Assembly (NCBI RefSeq): GCF_023074835.1
Contig: NZ_JALLGW010000001.1
Coordinates: 1,550,001-1,614,000 of the forward strand
DNA length: 64,000 nt
Direction: 5' to 3'
Source of the DNA: Halomarina salina
GTDB taxonomy: Archaea > Halobacteriota > Halobacteria > Halobacteriales > Haloarculaceae
The translations under genes and the position numbers were made by a program. The notes beneath the pieces are model-generated. The model was not told the origin of the DNA. It ran no database searches and saw only the letters and a list, made by a program, of their open reading frames with translations. Shown here in pieces: positions 33,628 through 42,625 of the stretch; the stretch's first letter is position 1; each line of letters starts with the position of its first letter.

Positions 33628-34602
33628 TCAGAACCCCCCACTATCCGCGTCCGCGTACTTGATGACGTACACCGAGACGACCAGTGCGATGATACCCGCC
33701 GTCACGAACGCGATGGCGGCCGAGGTGCCGTACTGCCGGGCGCTGAACGTCGTGACGACGAGACACGACAGCGACGGCACCGTACTGCAGCTGGAGACGG
33801 TCTCGATGAGGCCGTAGACCCGCATCGACTGGATGGTCCGGAACAGCATCGCGATGATGACCGTCGGCAGGACGATGGGGAGCGTCACCTTCCGGAACAT
33901 CTGGAAGCGAGAGGCTCCCTCGACGCGCGCCACGTCGTAGAGGCTCCGGTCGACGCTCTGGAGGCCCGCCAGAATGAGCAGCGCCATGAACGCCGACGTC
34001 TTCCACACGTCGGCGACGATGATGATGATGGTCGAGTCCACGCTGTTGACCGTCGGCGTCGCCGAGAACACGCCGAGGTTCTGCAGCGGTTCGACGAGGA
34101 AGCTGATACCGGGCTGGAACAGCAGGAAGAAGATCATCCCCTGGATGACGATGGGGATGGCCCACGGCAAGATGATGGCCACTCGAACCCACCGCCGTCC
34201 GGTGAACTCCTTGTCGAGCACCAGCGCCTGGCCGAAGCCGATGGCCGTCTCCAGGAGGACGCTCACGACCGTGAAGATGAGCGTCACCGTCAGCGCGCTC
34301 GTGAACGGCTGGTTCAGGTCGAAGAACGGCCTGGTGAGTTCGGCGTTGATGTCGCCGGTCAGGAGCGCGACGTAGTGGTCGAGGCCTACGAACGCGCCGA
34401 GCGGGTCCGCCCCGTACAGGGCGTCCGCGTGCAGCGACATCCAGAACGTGCTCGCCAGCGGCCAGAACGCGATGACCGTCATCAGGAGCAGCATCGGCAA
34501 CAACAGGAGATACGCGAACTGTGCCTCGCTCAGGTTCTCGAGCCAGCGACTGGAGCGCGTGATGACACCCGTTCGGCCGCTGGTCTGGGATTTCGTAGCC
34601 AT
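33628..34602 (-). CDS. ABC transporter permease (CUT1, MalF type)
   Basis: The 324-residue protein has about six hydrophobic helices. FAYLLLLPMLLLMTVIAFWPL starts the membrane part, and YDVARVEGASRFQMFRKVTLP is the EAA loop that docks on the ATPase. It begins with a basic N-terminus MATKSQTSGRTG. It lies three nt after the binding-protein gene and one nt before the second permease. Confidence 0.9.
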   Translation of the reverse strand: MATKSQTSGRTGVITRSSRWLENLSEAQFAYLLLLPMLLLMTVIAFWPLASTFWMSLHADALYGADPLGAFVGLDHYVALLTGDINAELTRPFFDLNQPFTSALTVTLIFTVVSVLLETAIGFGQALVLDKEFTGRRWVRVAIILPWAIPIVIQGMIFFLLFQPGISFLVEPLQNLGVFSATPTVNSVDSTIIIIVADVWKTSAFMALLILAGLQSVDRSLYDVARVEGASRFQMFRKVTLPIVLPTVIIAMLFRTIQSMRVYGLIETVSSCSTVPSLSCLVVTTFSARQYGTSAAIAFVTAGIIALVVSVYVIKYADADSGGF

Positions 34603-34605
34603 CTC

Positions 34606-36048
34606 TCAGTTCTGCCTCCGTGTCTCCGCGGCGCTGTTCTCGATGTCGACGAGCGTCCGCTTCAGGTCCTGCAGCGCCGGGCCGGGTGCCTGCTCGCCGC
34701 TGATGGTCGCACTGACGCTCTGGGAGATGCGCGGCGACTCCCGCGGCCAGACGACGCTCACCGGTCGCGGCACCGCGTGCTCACCGGCGTACTTCAGCGT
34801 GTCGACGTACCGGCTGACCACGTCGATGCTCTTCGCCTGCTGTGACGTGACCAGGTTCGGCTTCGGCGGGACGTAGCCCATCTCCTCCATCATCCGGAGG
34901 TAGAAGCTGTCGGTGCTCATCGCCCGCAGCACCTCCTTGGCCGCGTCGGGATGCTTCGCGTTCGGGTTGAGCGTGACGTTCCATCCGCCGAGCGCCGAGC
35001 AGGACCCGCCCATCCCGTCGAACTGTGCCTCCTCCGGCGAGACGCCGTAGGGCATCGGCATGACCCCGAGGTTCTCGCCGAACGCCTCCTCCGCGCCGGC
35101 CGCCAGCACCGAGTACGGCCAGTTGCGGTGGGTGACCGCGTCGCCGTCCATGAACGCGCTCAGCGAGGACTGGTAGTTCCACCCCAGCACCGCCTGCGGG
35201 GCGATGTTGCCCGGCATCCCGTCGAGGGCGTGCGGGTCGTCCTCGCCGAGGATGAACGTCCGGGCCATCCGACTCGCCGTGACCGACGGTTCGGCGTCGA
35301 CGGTGACCGGCCGCTCGCCGACGTTGTTGACGAGGTTCTCCTTCGCGCCGAAGTACGACCCGCCCCACGTCGTCATCCACTCGTTGAACGTACAGCAGGA
35401 CAGCGCCTCGGCGACGGGGGCCTGGAAACTGAAGCCGTACGTGGTCCCCGCCTGCTCTTTCGTCCGTTTGGTCACCTGCGCGAACTCCTTCCAGGATATC
35501 GGGCTGGTCGCCCACCCGCTCGGGTCGAAGCCCGCCTGCTCCACGAGGTCCTTGCGGTACAGGATGAGCCCGAAGTCCGAGAAGAACGGGATACCGTGTA
35601 TGCCGCCGTCCCGGCCGGTCAGTGTCTCCATGCTCGCCTGGAAGAAGTTCTCCTCGGCTCTGCTCGCCAGGTCGGGCATCTCCTCGCTCAGGTTCACCAC
35701 CTGGTCGCGGACGATGAACGGGATGGTCCACCCGCTGTCCATCCGGAACAGCGAGGGCTGCTCCAGTCCCGCCGCCAGCCACTGGGAGTACTGTTGCTGT
35801 GCCGTCGTCGACGGCACTGCCAGTATCTCGACGCTGATGTCTCCCGGAAGCCCCGCGTTGTGGAGTGCGTCGTTGATAGCGTCGGACACGCCCTTCGCCC
35901 CCGAGTCGGCGACGAACTGGACGACGGTCCCGCTCCCGCTGGGGCCGGTCACCTGGCCGAGGGTACACCCGGCCAGGCTGGTGGCGACTCCCGTCGCCGC
36001 CGCTCCCTTCAGGAACGAGCGCCGCGAACGTCGACCAGTAGAGCTCAT
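34606..36048 (-). CDS. ABC sugar-binding lipoprotein (CUT1), Tat-exported
   Basis: The 480-residue protein begins MSSTGRRSRRSFLKGAAATG, a twin-arginine signal, and has a lipobox LAGC about residue 27, so it is exported folded and anchored in the membrane. The mature part matches extracellular solute-binding family 1: FVADSGAKGVSDAINDAL, SLFRMDSGWTIPFIVRDQVV, GIPFFSDFGLILYRKDLVEQAG, MDGDAVTHRNWPYSVL, with family-typical KHPDAAKEVLRAM. It heads a four-gene operon with 1-3 nt spacing. The substrate is probably a sugar or oligosaccharide by family; neither catabolic enzymes nor a regulator are adjacent to narrow it. Confidence 0.92.
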   Translation of the reverse strand: MSSTGRRSRRSFLKGAAATGVATSLAGCTLGQVTGPSGSGTVVQFVADSGAKGVSDAINDALHNAGLPGDISVEILAVPSTTAQQQYSQWLAAGLEQPSLFRMDSGWTIPFIVRDQVVNLSEEMPDLASRAEENFFQASMETLTGRDGGIHGIPFFSDFGLILYRKDLVEQAGFDPSGWATSPISWKEFAQVTKRTKEQAGTTYGFSFQAPVAEALSCCTFNEWMTTWGGSYFGAKENLVNNVGERPVTVDAEPSVTASRMARTFILGEDDPHALDGMPGNIAPQAVLGWNYQSSLSAFMDGDAVTHRNWPYSVLAAGAEEAFGENLGVMPMPYGVSPEEAQFDGMGGSCSALGGWNVTLNPNAKHPDAAKEVLRAMSTDSFYLRMMEEMGYVPPKPNLVTSQQAKSIDVVSRYVDTLKYAGEHAVPRPVSVVWPRESPRISQSVSATISGEQAPGPALQDLKRTLVDIENSAAETRRQN

Positions 36049-36326
36049 CTCAGCCCGTTCCCACGCAGTGTTCTGGGACCGTGGGAGCGTGCCGACAACC
36101 GTTCGACGGGGATCGACCGACTCTCTCGCCGGTCCGGTTCCGTCCGACCGACTGTCGAGTCACGGCGTCCCCGGTGAGCGATAGGCATCTCCTCCGTGGT
36201 GCTCGACCCGTGCGAATAATCATGACCCTTGCGTGTGAAGGCCGCCACGTCGGTTTCGGGCCGTCTACTGCGACGGCTCCGGCTCCACCGGCCGGGCGAG
36301 TTGGGGAGCGTCCGAACCGTCGCACT

Positions 36327-37112
36327 TCACCCGCCGTACGCGTCGAACGACCGGACCTCGCCGACGGAGGCGGCCGGGTCGGCGTCGAGGTCGTCGGTGT
36401 AGACGACGGCAACGTCGGCGTCGGGTCCGAGGGTCACGTGTTCGCCGACGACGGTCTCGGCGTCCGTCGCGTCCAGAGCGACCGTCCCTCCCTCGACGGT
36501 ACCGACGGTGAACGTCCCGTCGTCCGACCCGACGAACCGTGCGAGGAGCGAAGGGTCGTGGTCGCCACGGCGGACACGAATCTCGGCACCGCTGACGGTC
36601 TCGGCGGTCGAGTCGTCGTGGACGTCGAACTCGAACGAGTCGGCGGCGACGTCGCCCGCATGGAGCGCGCCGTCGACCGTGAACGCGTCCGCGTTCACGT
36701 CGTCGAACCGTCCCACGCCGTCGACGGTCAGCGTCGTTACGTCCGTCAGGCCGCCGACCGCGACTGTACCGTCGAAGCGTGCCCCGGACGCGACGAGGCT
36801 CCCGGCGATCTCGGTCGCACCGTCGCCGTCGACCTCGTGTACGTCGAGGTTCCCTCCGACCTCGGTCGCGCCGTCGAGGTGGACCACGTCGACGTGGACG
36901 ACACCGGCGACGGTGAGCGACCCGTCGGCGTCGAGTTCGCGGGCGTCCACCCGGCCGCCGACGTCCGTCGCGCCGTCCACCAGTACGCGGTCGGCGAGGA
37001 CGTCGCCCGCCACGCTACAGGTCCCGTCGACGTCGAACGTCTCGCAGTCGACGTCGTCGAAGCTCCCGATACCGTCCACGCTGACACGCTCGCCACGGTC
37101 GAGTTCTGTCAT
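36327..37112 (-). CDS. Bactofilin-like beta-helix repeat protein
   Basis: The 261-residue acidic protein consists, in residues about 8-170, of roughly nine tandem units of 16-18 residues, each with a DG and a VGG or VAG turn (for example LDGATEVGGNLDVHEVD, GDGATEIAGSLVASGAR, FDGTVAVGGLTDVTTLT). This is the layout of polymer-forming bactofilins and right-handed beta-solenoids. The C-terminal 90 residues form a separate domain (ARFVGSDDGTFTVGTVEGG). There is no membrane segment. Start ATG 37112. It is divergent from the RHH/His-rich gene, with mirrored TATA-like elements. Cytoskeletal or scaffold function is inference; no structural proof. Confidence 0.65.
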   Translation of the reverse strand: MTELDRGERVSVDGIGSFDDVDCETFDVDGTCSVAGDVLADRVLVDGATDVGGRVDARELDADGSLTVAGVVHVDVVHLDGATEVGGNLDVHEVDGDGATEIAGSLVASGARFDGTVAVGGLTDVTTLTVDGVGRFDDVNADAFTVDGALHAGDVAADSFEFDVHDDSTAETVSGAEIRVRRGDHDPSLLARFVGSDDGTFTVGTVEGGTVALDATDAETVVGEHVTLGPDADVAVVYTDDLDADPAASVGEVRSFDAYGG

Positions 37113-37130
37113 GCTCACACGTGAGTCAGC

Positions 37131-37195
37131 ATATACCTTGAATCTTCGCGCTAGTGTGCGTCGAGCATGAGTATACACGCACAGTTAAGGTATAT
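37131..37195. promoter_or_regulatory. Mirror-image TATA-like elements of a divergent promoter
   Basis: ATATACCTT at 37131-37139 and AAGGTATAT at 37187-37195 are exact reverse complements, placed 19-27 nt from the two start codons (37112 minus, 37213 plus). Each can be a TATA box for its own leaderless transcript, and the symmetry would also suit a shared regulator. A short inverted repeat CTCAC, AC, GTGAG is at 37114-37125. Confidence 0.55.
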
Positions 37196-37212
37196 CGGAC
37201 GCAACCGGTGGT

Positions 37213-38055
37213 ATGAGCAGGCAGATCCGTATCAGTATCGAGGACGACGAAGTGTTCGAGCGGCTGAAGCGCCGGAAGGACGCGCTGGACCTCTCGTGGG
37301 AGGACGTGCTGCGACGGGGTCTCCGGGATAGCTCCGAACCGCCGCGCGGACCGAATCGACCGACCCCACCCAACCGGACGGACCGCGCGAACCGGAGCCG
37401 TGACTCCGAGGAGGGCCGGGACGACCACGGCTCCCGTCGAGGTCCGCGACACCCCCACGGGGGGTACCGGGGCCGCTCACACGCACACGGCTCGCACCGT
37501 AGTCGGGGACGTCGTCACGGCCGCGAGCACACGCGAGACGAGGTACACGCACACCATGCCCACTCGCCGTTCGCCCCCGAGTTCGGGGAGCGACTCGCCG
37601 AGAACATCCGGTCGTCGCTGGAGAGCGCACTCGGTGGGGGGGCGACCGTCGGGTCGTCGGGCGAGTCCCCGCTGTTCGGCGCGATGGGTTCGATAGACGA
37701 CGAGATAGACCGGCTGGAGGAGGCCGAGGACGCAGTGCTGGTCCTCGGTGAGGACCGGGCCGCGAGCGTCCCGCTCCGTGTCGAACTGCACATCGGTGCC
37801 GACGGGATGGACGTCGACGTCGTCGCCGTCCGTACCGGGAAGGACACGGGAGAGATGAACCGGTTCGGCGACGGCGCGCGTGCGGTCGTCGCCAAGCGCC
37901 TGGCACGCGGTGACACGGCGCGACTGGAACTCGCCGACGGTGACGAGACGTACGACGTCCGGCCGGACCTCACGTGGGCGCGTGGCCCGGACGGCGTCCC
38001 CGTCGTCGCGGACGCGGCCATCCGGAGCGTCGTCTTCGACGAATCCGAGGACTGA
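37213..38055 (+). CDS. Ribbon-helix-helix protein with His/Arg-rich linker, paired with beta-helix protein
   Basis: The 280-residue protein has three parts. Residues 1-38 resemble a ribbon-helix-helix DNA-binding unit (RQIRISIEDDEVFERLKRRKDALDLSWEDVLRRG). Residues about 72-118 are strikingly rich in His, Arg and Gly (for example HPHGGYRGRSHAHGSHRSRG), which may bind metal or nucleic acid. Residues about 120-280 form an acidic domain with GERLAENIRSSLESAL, then strands VPLRVELHIGADGMDVDVVAV and TARLELADGDETYDVRPDLTWA. I do not recognise the family. Its divergent partner is the bactofilin-like gene at 37112; the shared mirrored promoter suggests joint regulation. Confidence 0.65.
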   Translation: MSRQIRISIEDDEVFERLKRRKDALDLSWEDVLRRGLRDSSEPPRGPNRPTPPNRTDRANRSRDSEEGRDDHGSRRGPRHPHGGYRGRSHAHGSHRSRGRRHGREHTRDEVHAHHAHSPFAPEFGERLAENIRSSLESALGGGATVGSSGESPLFGAMGSIDDEIDRLEEAEDAVLVLGEDRAASVPLRVELHIGADGMDVDVVAVRTGKDTGEMNRFGDGARAVVAKRLARGDTARLELADGDETYDVRPDLTWARGPDGVPVVADAAIRSVVFDESED

Positions 38056-38214
38056 CCATCCGCGTCCCTCGCGACACCGTCCGCACGGAGAGTCCGTCGT
38101 CGGTCACTCCCGTGGTGTCCGCGCGATGGTCTCCGGCGTCGTCACTGTCGAGTCACGTCGTAGAAGCGCCTGCGTCGTCACTCGGGGGAGTGCGACGCGG
38201 ATGTGAGAACGGTG

Positions 38215-38499
38215 TCAGTCGATGTGGCCTTCGCGGCGGAGCTGGTCGGCGTCCTGTCCGGAGTAGCGCCACTCGATGTTCGCCTTCTCGTCCTGCCAGT
38301 CCCACGGCTCGACGATGACGACGTCGCCCTCGTTGATCCAGGTCCGGTACTTCATCCGACCGGGGATGCGGCCCATTCGGTTCTGGCCGTCCTCGCAGCG
38401 CACGCGGACGTGGTTCCCACCGTTGTGTTCGGTGACGACCGCGAACAGTTCGTCGTCGTTGGGCATGCGGAGGTTCCGACGCCCTGACTCCTCGCTCAT
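38215..38499 (-). CDS. eif1a: Translation initiation factor aIF-1A
   Basis: The 94-residue protein is the archaeal homologue of eIF1A/IF1, with an S1-type OB fold that occupies the A site of the small ribosomal subunit during start-codon selection. Conserved features: [57 protein letters not shown], and NIEWRY. Length and start ([10 protein letters not shown]) are normal. The minus strand has GACTTACCC about 18-26 nt before the ATG as a candidate TATA box. Single-copy essential gene in most archaea, a good marker for orthology. Confidence 0.96.
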   Translation of the reverse strand: MSEESGRRNLRMPNDDELFAVVTEHNGGNHVRVRCEDGQNRMGRIPGRMKYRTWINEGDVVIVEPWDWQDEKANIEWRYSGQDADQLRREGHID

Positions 38500-38693
38500 A
38501 CAGGTACTACGTGCCGGTACGGGTAAGTCATCTGATACACATGGTAACGAGACTCACGTGAGGTGTTGGCACTCTCTCGGGCAGCGTCCCTCCTTCTCGG
38601 ACCCGCGAGAGCGTGCTGTCGGTGAGCAGCCGTGGCCCGACGACCCTCGCGTATGACACCTTCGGCGGTGGCTCGACGGCCCCAACGCGGAGA

Positions 38694-38703
38694 GGTTATT
38701 ACC
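38694..38703 (+). promoter_or_regulatory. TATA box of the DUF1059 gene
   Basis: GGTTATTACC lies 22-31 nt before the ATG at 38725. It supports this start and a leaderless transcript. Confidence 0.5.
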
Positions 38704-38724
38704 ACACCCCTCATTACCGAATGC

Positions 38725-38883
38725 ATGCCACACGAGTTCGAATGCTTTCAGGACGGCTGTAACTTCGGTGTCCGCGCCGACAGCGAGGACGAGGTGGTCC
38801 ACCTCGTCAAAGAACACGCCGAGTACGTCCACGACCTCGACATCGACCGGGGCGCGATCGTGAGCGAGATCGAGACCACGTGA
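38725..38883 (+). CDS. DUF1059-family small zinc-finger-like protein, 52 residues
   Basis: The protein begins MPHEFECFQDGCNFGVRADS, with Cys at 7 and 12, and continues with VVHLVKEHAEYVHD, giving a C-x4-C...H...H pattern as in DUF1059 and other small zinc fingers. This family is usually a stand-alone protein of 50-60 residues. The start at 38725 is backed by a TATA box 22-31 nt upstream. A second regulator gene follows after 13 nt, so they may share a transcript. Confidence 0.75.
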   Translation: MPHEFECFQDGCNFGVRADSEDEVVHLVKEHAEYVHDLDIDRGAIVSEIETT

Positions 38884-38896
38884 CCGCATCGGCGCG

Positions 38897-39694
38897 ATGA
38901 GCGACGACGCCTCCGACGACGCTCCCGCCGACGCTCCGGATATCGATGGCCTCGCCGTCGAGGCGGTGACTCGGCCCGACCTCCTCGACGCGCTGCGAGA
39001 AGGTGCGATGACCACCGGTGACCTGGAACGGATGCTCGACTGCTCTCGATCGACTGTCCACCGGGCGGTGTCGCTGCTCCGGGAGAGCGGGGCCGCCGTC
39101 CAGACCGACGACGGGTACGCGCTCACGGGCGTCGGGCGGAGTGTCGCAGCGGAGACGAGGCGGTACCGGGACCGACTCGGGACGGCGGCGCGTCTCGGCC
39201 CGTTCCTCAACGCGCTCCCGGTCGACGCCCCGGAACCGCCGCTCGACGCGTTCGCCGACGCGACCGTGACCGAACCGGACGGTCGCCGACTCCACCCGTC
39301 GCTGTCCCGCCTGCGTGACCTCGTCGCGGACTCCGACCGGGTCCGGTTGCTGTCGAGCGTCATCTCGCCGGTGTACGTCGACCTGCTCCACGAGGCCGTC
39401 CTCGACGGCGCACGGGTCCAGGCGGTCTTCGACCCGGCAGTGGTCGAGATAATCTTCGAGGAGTACGCCGGCGACGTCCGTGATGCGGCCGACACCGGGA
39501 CGTTCGAGGTGCGCATCGGCGACGACTGTCCGTTCGAACTGTTCGTCTTCGAGCAGCGGGTCGCGCTCGCCGTCCACGACGAGGCCGGGCACCTCCGGGC
39601 GTTCGTCGAGTCGAGCGACGACGACGCGTACGCGTGGTGCGAGCGACTGTTCGACCGGTACCACGACGCCGCCGACTACGCGACGGTCATCTGA
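38897..39694 (+). CDS. Winged-HTH regulator with FilR1/DUF1724-type effector domain (second paralogue)
   Basis: The 265-residue protein has the same layout as the regulator at 16933-17724: a winged helix (DALREGAMTTGDLERMLDCSRSTVHRAVSLL), a middle domain LNALPVDAPEPPLDAFADATVTEPDG, and an effector-like end (DDCPFELFVFEQRVALAVHDEAGH). The recognition helix is CSRSTVHRAVSLL. An acidic N-terminal tail (1-22) is extra. It starts 13 nt after the DUF1059 gene. Targets are unknown. Confidence 0.85.
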   Translation: MSDDASDDAPADAPDIDGLAVEAVTRPDLLDALREGAMTTGDLERMLDCSRSTVHRAVSLLRESGAAVQTDDGYALTGVGRSVAAETRRYRDRLGTAARLGPFLNALPVDAPEPPLDAFADATVTEPDGRRLHPSLSRLRDLVADSDRVRLLSSVISPVYVDLLHEAVLDGARVQAVFDPAVVEIIFEEYAGDVRDAADTGTFEVRIGDDCPFELFVFEQRVALAVHDEAGHLRAFVESSDDDAYAWCERLFDRYHDAADYATVI

Positions 39695-39879
39695 GGCGTC
39701 CCACCGGCCCACGGTCGCCTCCACCGTTCGCCACGCGAGGGCCGTTCGACGAATCGAACGCGTCCCACGAAAGGAACAGAATCGGCGGTAGAGGCTCCAG
39801 CAATGGCTTTTTCAGTATGCAGGCGATATGAACGAATAGGTAGCCGGGCCCCGGAGACGCCCGGCGACGAACTCCCACA

Positions 39880-40236
39880 ATGAGCGCACGCTATCCCGAC
39901 GACCCGAACGACCAGAACGGCGCCGGCGGTCCCGCCGACAACGACACCACGGTCGACGGCAGGGTCTCGAACGACTCGGACAGCACCGGGGACGAGGCAC
40001 CGACGAACGTCTGTCAGGTCCGCTACGGCGACGACGTGGGCCGAGCCCTCTGCGTCGCCATCGACGACGCTATCGTCGGTGTCGGCGCCGAGGAGGCCCG
40101 GTTCCAGGTCGCGGCGGTCATCGACGTCGAACGAGTGGAACAGCTGACCGACGGGACGCCGTTCATGGTCGCCGTCCCACTCGCTGGGGGTACGCTCGAG
40201 ATAACCGAACAGACGGTGGTGTACGACCGGCGGTGA
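39880..40236 (+). CDS. Small protein, function unknown
   Basis: The 118-residue protein has an acidic disordered N-terminus (1-42) followed by a compact beta-rich part (VCQVRYGDDVGRALCVAIDDAIV, RFQVAAVIDVERVEQLTDGTPFMVAVPLAGG, LEITEQTVVYDRR). The two Cys are at about 45 and 58. No family is recognised. A TTTTTCAGTATGC patch lies about 65 nt upstream. It converges with the gene ending at 40326. Confidence 0.55.
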   Translation: MSARYPDDPNDQNGAGGPADNDTTVDGRVSNDSDSTGDEAPTNVCQVRYGDDVGRALCVAIDDAIVGVGAEEARFQVAAVIDVERVEQLTDGTPFMVAVPLAGGTLEITEQTVVYDRR

Positions 40237-40325
40237 CCGGCCGGTCGTCACCTCGCTTGCTCTGACTCCGATCCCGTCGACTGCCGACCGACCGGGTTCG
40301 GTCGGTCACCCGGCTGCTCCCGGAC

Positions 40326-40766
40326 TCACTCCTCGTCGTCGGGGGTGTCGATGTCGATGGTCGTCGGTTCCTCGTCTACCACCGTCCCCGCCTGCTCGTT
40401 CGTCAACTCCTGCAGTGACGTCACTATCGTCTCCGGGTCGACCGTCTCCACCAGATACTCGACCAGCGACGCGCCGACGCGTCCGGCTATCTCGCGGCCG
40501 ACGAGGCCCGTAACGCCGCCTCCGACCACGCGGTCGGCCAGTCGTCGCGCGACGACCTTCCCGACCGGGCCACCGAGCGCCTCGTGGAGTTGCGCCTCGT
40601 CGACCGCCTCCTCGTAGGCGACCCCGTTCTGGAGCGCCTCGAAGTCGACGGCCTCGAACAGCTCTCGCACGACGTCGACGAGCGCCAGCGCGTCGAGCCC
40701 CGTGTCGAGGCTGTCGAGCGCGTCGTCGGACCCGGAGTCGTGGCTGCCGGCTGCGTCCTCGCTCAT
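40326..40766 (-). CDS. Small helical protein with glycine-zipper-like middle, function unknown
   Basis: The 146-residue acidic protein has mostly helices. A Gly-rich stretch, GGPVGKVVARRLADRVVGGG (about 76-95), then VTGLVGREIAGRVGASLVEYLV, could insert in or lie on a membrane as an amphipathic helix pair. It starts with an Asp/Ser tail. I do not recognise the family. It lies 195 nt from the DUF5789 gene on the same strand. Confidence 0.55.
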   Translation of the reverse strand: MSEDAAGSHDSGSDDALDSLDTGLDALALVDVVRELFEAVDFEALQNGVAYEEAVDEAQLHEALGGPVGKVVARRLADRVVGGGVTGLVGREIAGRVGASLVEYLVETVDPETIVTSLQELTNEQAGTVVDEEPTTIDIDTPDDEE

Positions 40767-40961
40767 CGGACGTCCACCTCGCTGTGTCGTTCCATGCGGG
40801 ACACGACCAGCGCGCGACGGATGGGGGCGCGGCTTGCGTCAGCATCCTCCAGAACTGTGCCCGCGTCGGGGGCTCCGCTCCCGCCGCCAGACGGCCGTTC
40901 GACGTCGAACGCGGGGCGTGTGTGACTCTCGGGGCACCGACTGCTGTTACAGAGACTGTCG

Positions 40962-41318
40962 CTACAGCGACTCCGTCTCCTCGACGTCCTCGGCTATCTC
41001 GTCGAGGTTCCGCTCCTCGTTCGCCTCCGACTTCCCCTCGGTTCTGCCGGAGAGTTCGCCGTACAGCGCCTCTCGGACCTCCTCGGGCGTATCGTACTCG
41101 TCGCGCTGGCTCATGCGGTCGAAGACGCTGCCGAGCGACTCCGTCTCGTTGGGCATGTCGAGTGGCTGGTCGGCGTACTGTTCGGCGAGCTCCTCGTTGC
41201 GGACGGGGTACTCCTGCTCGCCGAGGTCGCGCTCGACGTCCTCCATGATGCGCTCGACGCTCTCCGCGCGGTCGTGCTTGCGCTGCTCTGACCGGTCCTG
41301 AACGTCGTCTCGGGACAT
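40962..41318 (-). CDS. DUF5789 family protein
   Basis: The 118-residue charged protein contains the family core: ERDLGEQEYPVRNEELAEQYADQPLDMPNETESLGSVF, then DEYDTPEEVREALYGEL. Related haloarchaeal proteins share the FP/YPV-EEL and LxxPNGxETLGEVF-like motif found in small proteins of unknown role. No membrane helix or Cys. The ATG at 41318 is the natural start. Confidence 0.75.
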   Translation of the reverse strand: MSRDDVQDRSEQRKHDRAESVERIMEDVERDLGEQEYPVRNEELAEQYADQPLDMPNETESLGSVFDRMSQRDEYDTPEEVREALYGELSGRTEGKSEANEERNLDEIAEDVEETESL

Positions 41319-41431
41319 GCCCTCGGCTACGGGTCAGCGACTGAAAGCCGTGTGGGCTGCCTGCACGCGGTGTGTTGAGGGGGAGCACCGACGGTCCCGT
41401 CCGAAGAGGGCGACGTGGCGAGTCGAGGTGG

Positions 41432-42625
41432 TCAGTTCGTCGAGACGATCTCGACGACGTCGCGGTGGTTCAGGTGGTGGCCGGAGCCGATCTGCCGTTT
41501 CGAGCGGCAGTCGACGCCGTGGAGGAGGCCCTCGCCGATGTCCGAGTGCAGGAAGTACGCGAAGTCCTCCGTCGTCGCCTCCGGGGGGAGAAGGAAGCAG
41601 TCGCGGAGCACCTTCCCCTCGTCGGTGACGACGCCGTTCGAACTGCCGGGGAAGATGGCCTTAACGCCGAGCTCGTCGAACAGCGCCGTCTCCAGCGCCG
41701 CCTGCACGCCCGTCTGACCGAACGCGTCCAGGAAGTCTCGTATCTGTTCGAGCCCCTGTTTCTGCTCCATCGAGCAGTCCGCGAGGATGTCGAAGTCGGC
41801 CTCGCCGGGCGTGTAGTCGACGACGCCCTGGTCGTCGGCGCTCTTGAGCGCCTTCTCCGCGTGTGCGCTCGCGGGGACGATTTCGAGGTGTTCGTACTCG
41901 GGGTCGCTGGTTATCTCCTCGAAGTTCGCCTGCGCCGCGGGCGTGTCCATCTTGTTCGCTGCAACGACCATCGGCTTCGTCCGGATGCGCATCTCGCGGG
42001 CGAGTGCGAGGCGGTCGTCGGCGTCCCAGGTCGCCGGGTCGAGGTCCAGGCCGAGTGCGAGAATCACCTGTTTGACCTGGTCCTTGTTCGTCCCGAACGC
42101 GTTCATCTGGTCGGCGACGTACTCCTCGATGGCGGGTTCCGTGCCCGCGTACGCGTTCTCGAACTTGTCGACGGCCTTCTCCAGGATGCCGAGGTACCAC
42201 TGGTCGAGCTCCTCTTCGAGGAAGTCGATGTCGACGCGCGGGTCGTGGCCCTCCGTCGCCTCGCCCTCGATGTCGGTCGTCCCCGAGAAGTCGACGACGT
42301 GGACGAGCACGTCGGCCTCGTTGAGGTCCGAGAGGAACTGGTTGCCGAGGCCCTTCCCCTCGTGCGCACCCGGAATCAGGCCCGCAACGTCGACGAGTTT
42401 GACGGGGACGAACCGCGTCCCGTCGTCGCAGTAGCCCGTCTCGGGCGTGCAGGTCTCGCCGAACTCGGGGGCGGCGCAGTCGACGCGGACGTACGCCTCG
42501 CCGACGCTCGGGTCGATGGTCGTGAACGGGTACGCGCCCTCCGGTACGTCGTTCATCGTCGCGGCGTTGAAGAAGGAGGATTTCCCCACCGACGGTTTGC
42601 CGACGAGGCCGATCTTGTAACTCAT
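41432..42625 (-). CDS. YchF/Obg-family GTPase (redox-regulated ATPase type)
   Basis: The 397-residue P-loop protein has G1 GKPSVGKS (9-16), a G3-like DVAGLIPGAHEGKGLGNQFL and G4 NKMD, followed by a coiled-coil insert and a C-terminal TGS domain (VKAIFPGSSN... DFAYFLHSDIGEGLLHGVDCRSKRQIGSG). This is the archaeal YchF branch; family knowledge: YchF binds ATP or GTP and associates with ribosomes. Conserved and usually single copy. The start at 42625 is canonical (MSYKIGLVGKP). Confidence 0.93.
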   Translation of the reverse strand: MSYKIGLVGKPSVGKSSFFNAATMNDVPEGAYPFTTIDPSVGEAYVRVDCAAPEFGETCTPETGYCDDGTRFVPVKLVDVAGLIPGAHEGKGLGNQFLSDLNEADVLVHVVDFSGTTDIEGEATEGHDPRVDIDFLEEELDQWYLGILEKAVDKFENAYAGTEPAIEEYVADQMNAFGTNKDQVKQVILALGLDLDPATWDADDRLALAREMRIRTKPMVVAANKMDTPAAQANFEEITSDPEYEHLEIVPASAHAEKALKSADDQGVVDYTPGEADFDILADCSMEQKQGLEQIRDFLDAFGQTGVQAALETALFDELGVKAIFPGSSNGVVTDEGKVLRDCFLLPPEATTEDFAYFLHSDIGEGLLHGVDCRSKRQIGSGHHLNHRDVVEIVSTN

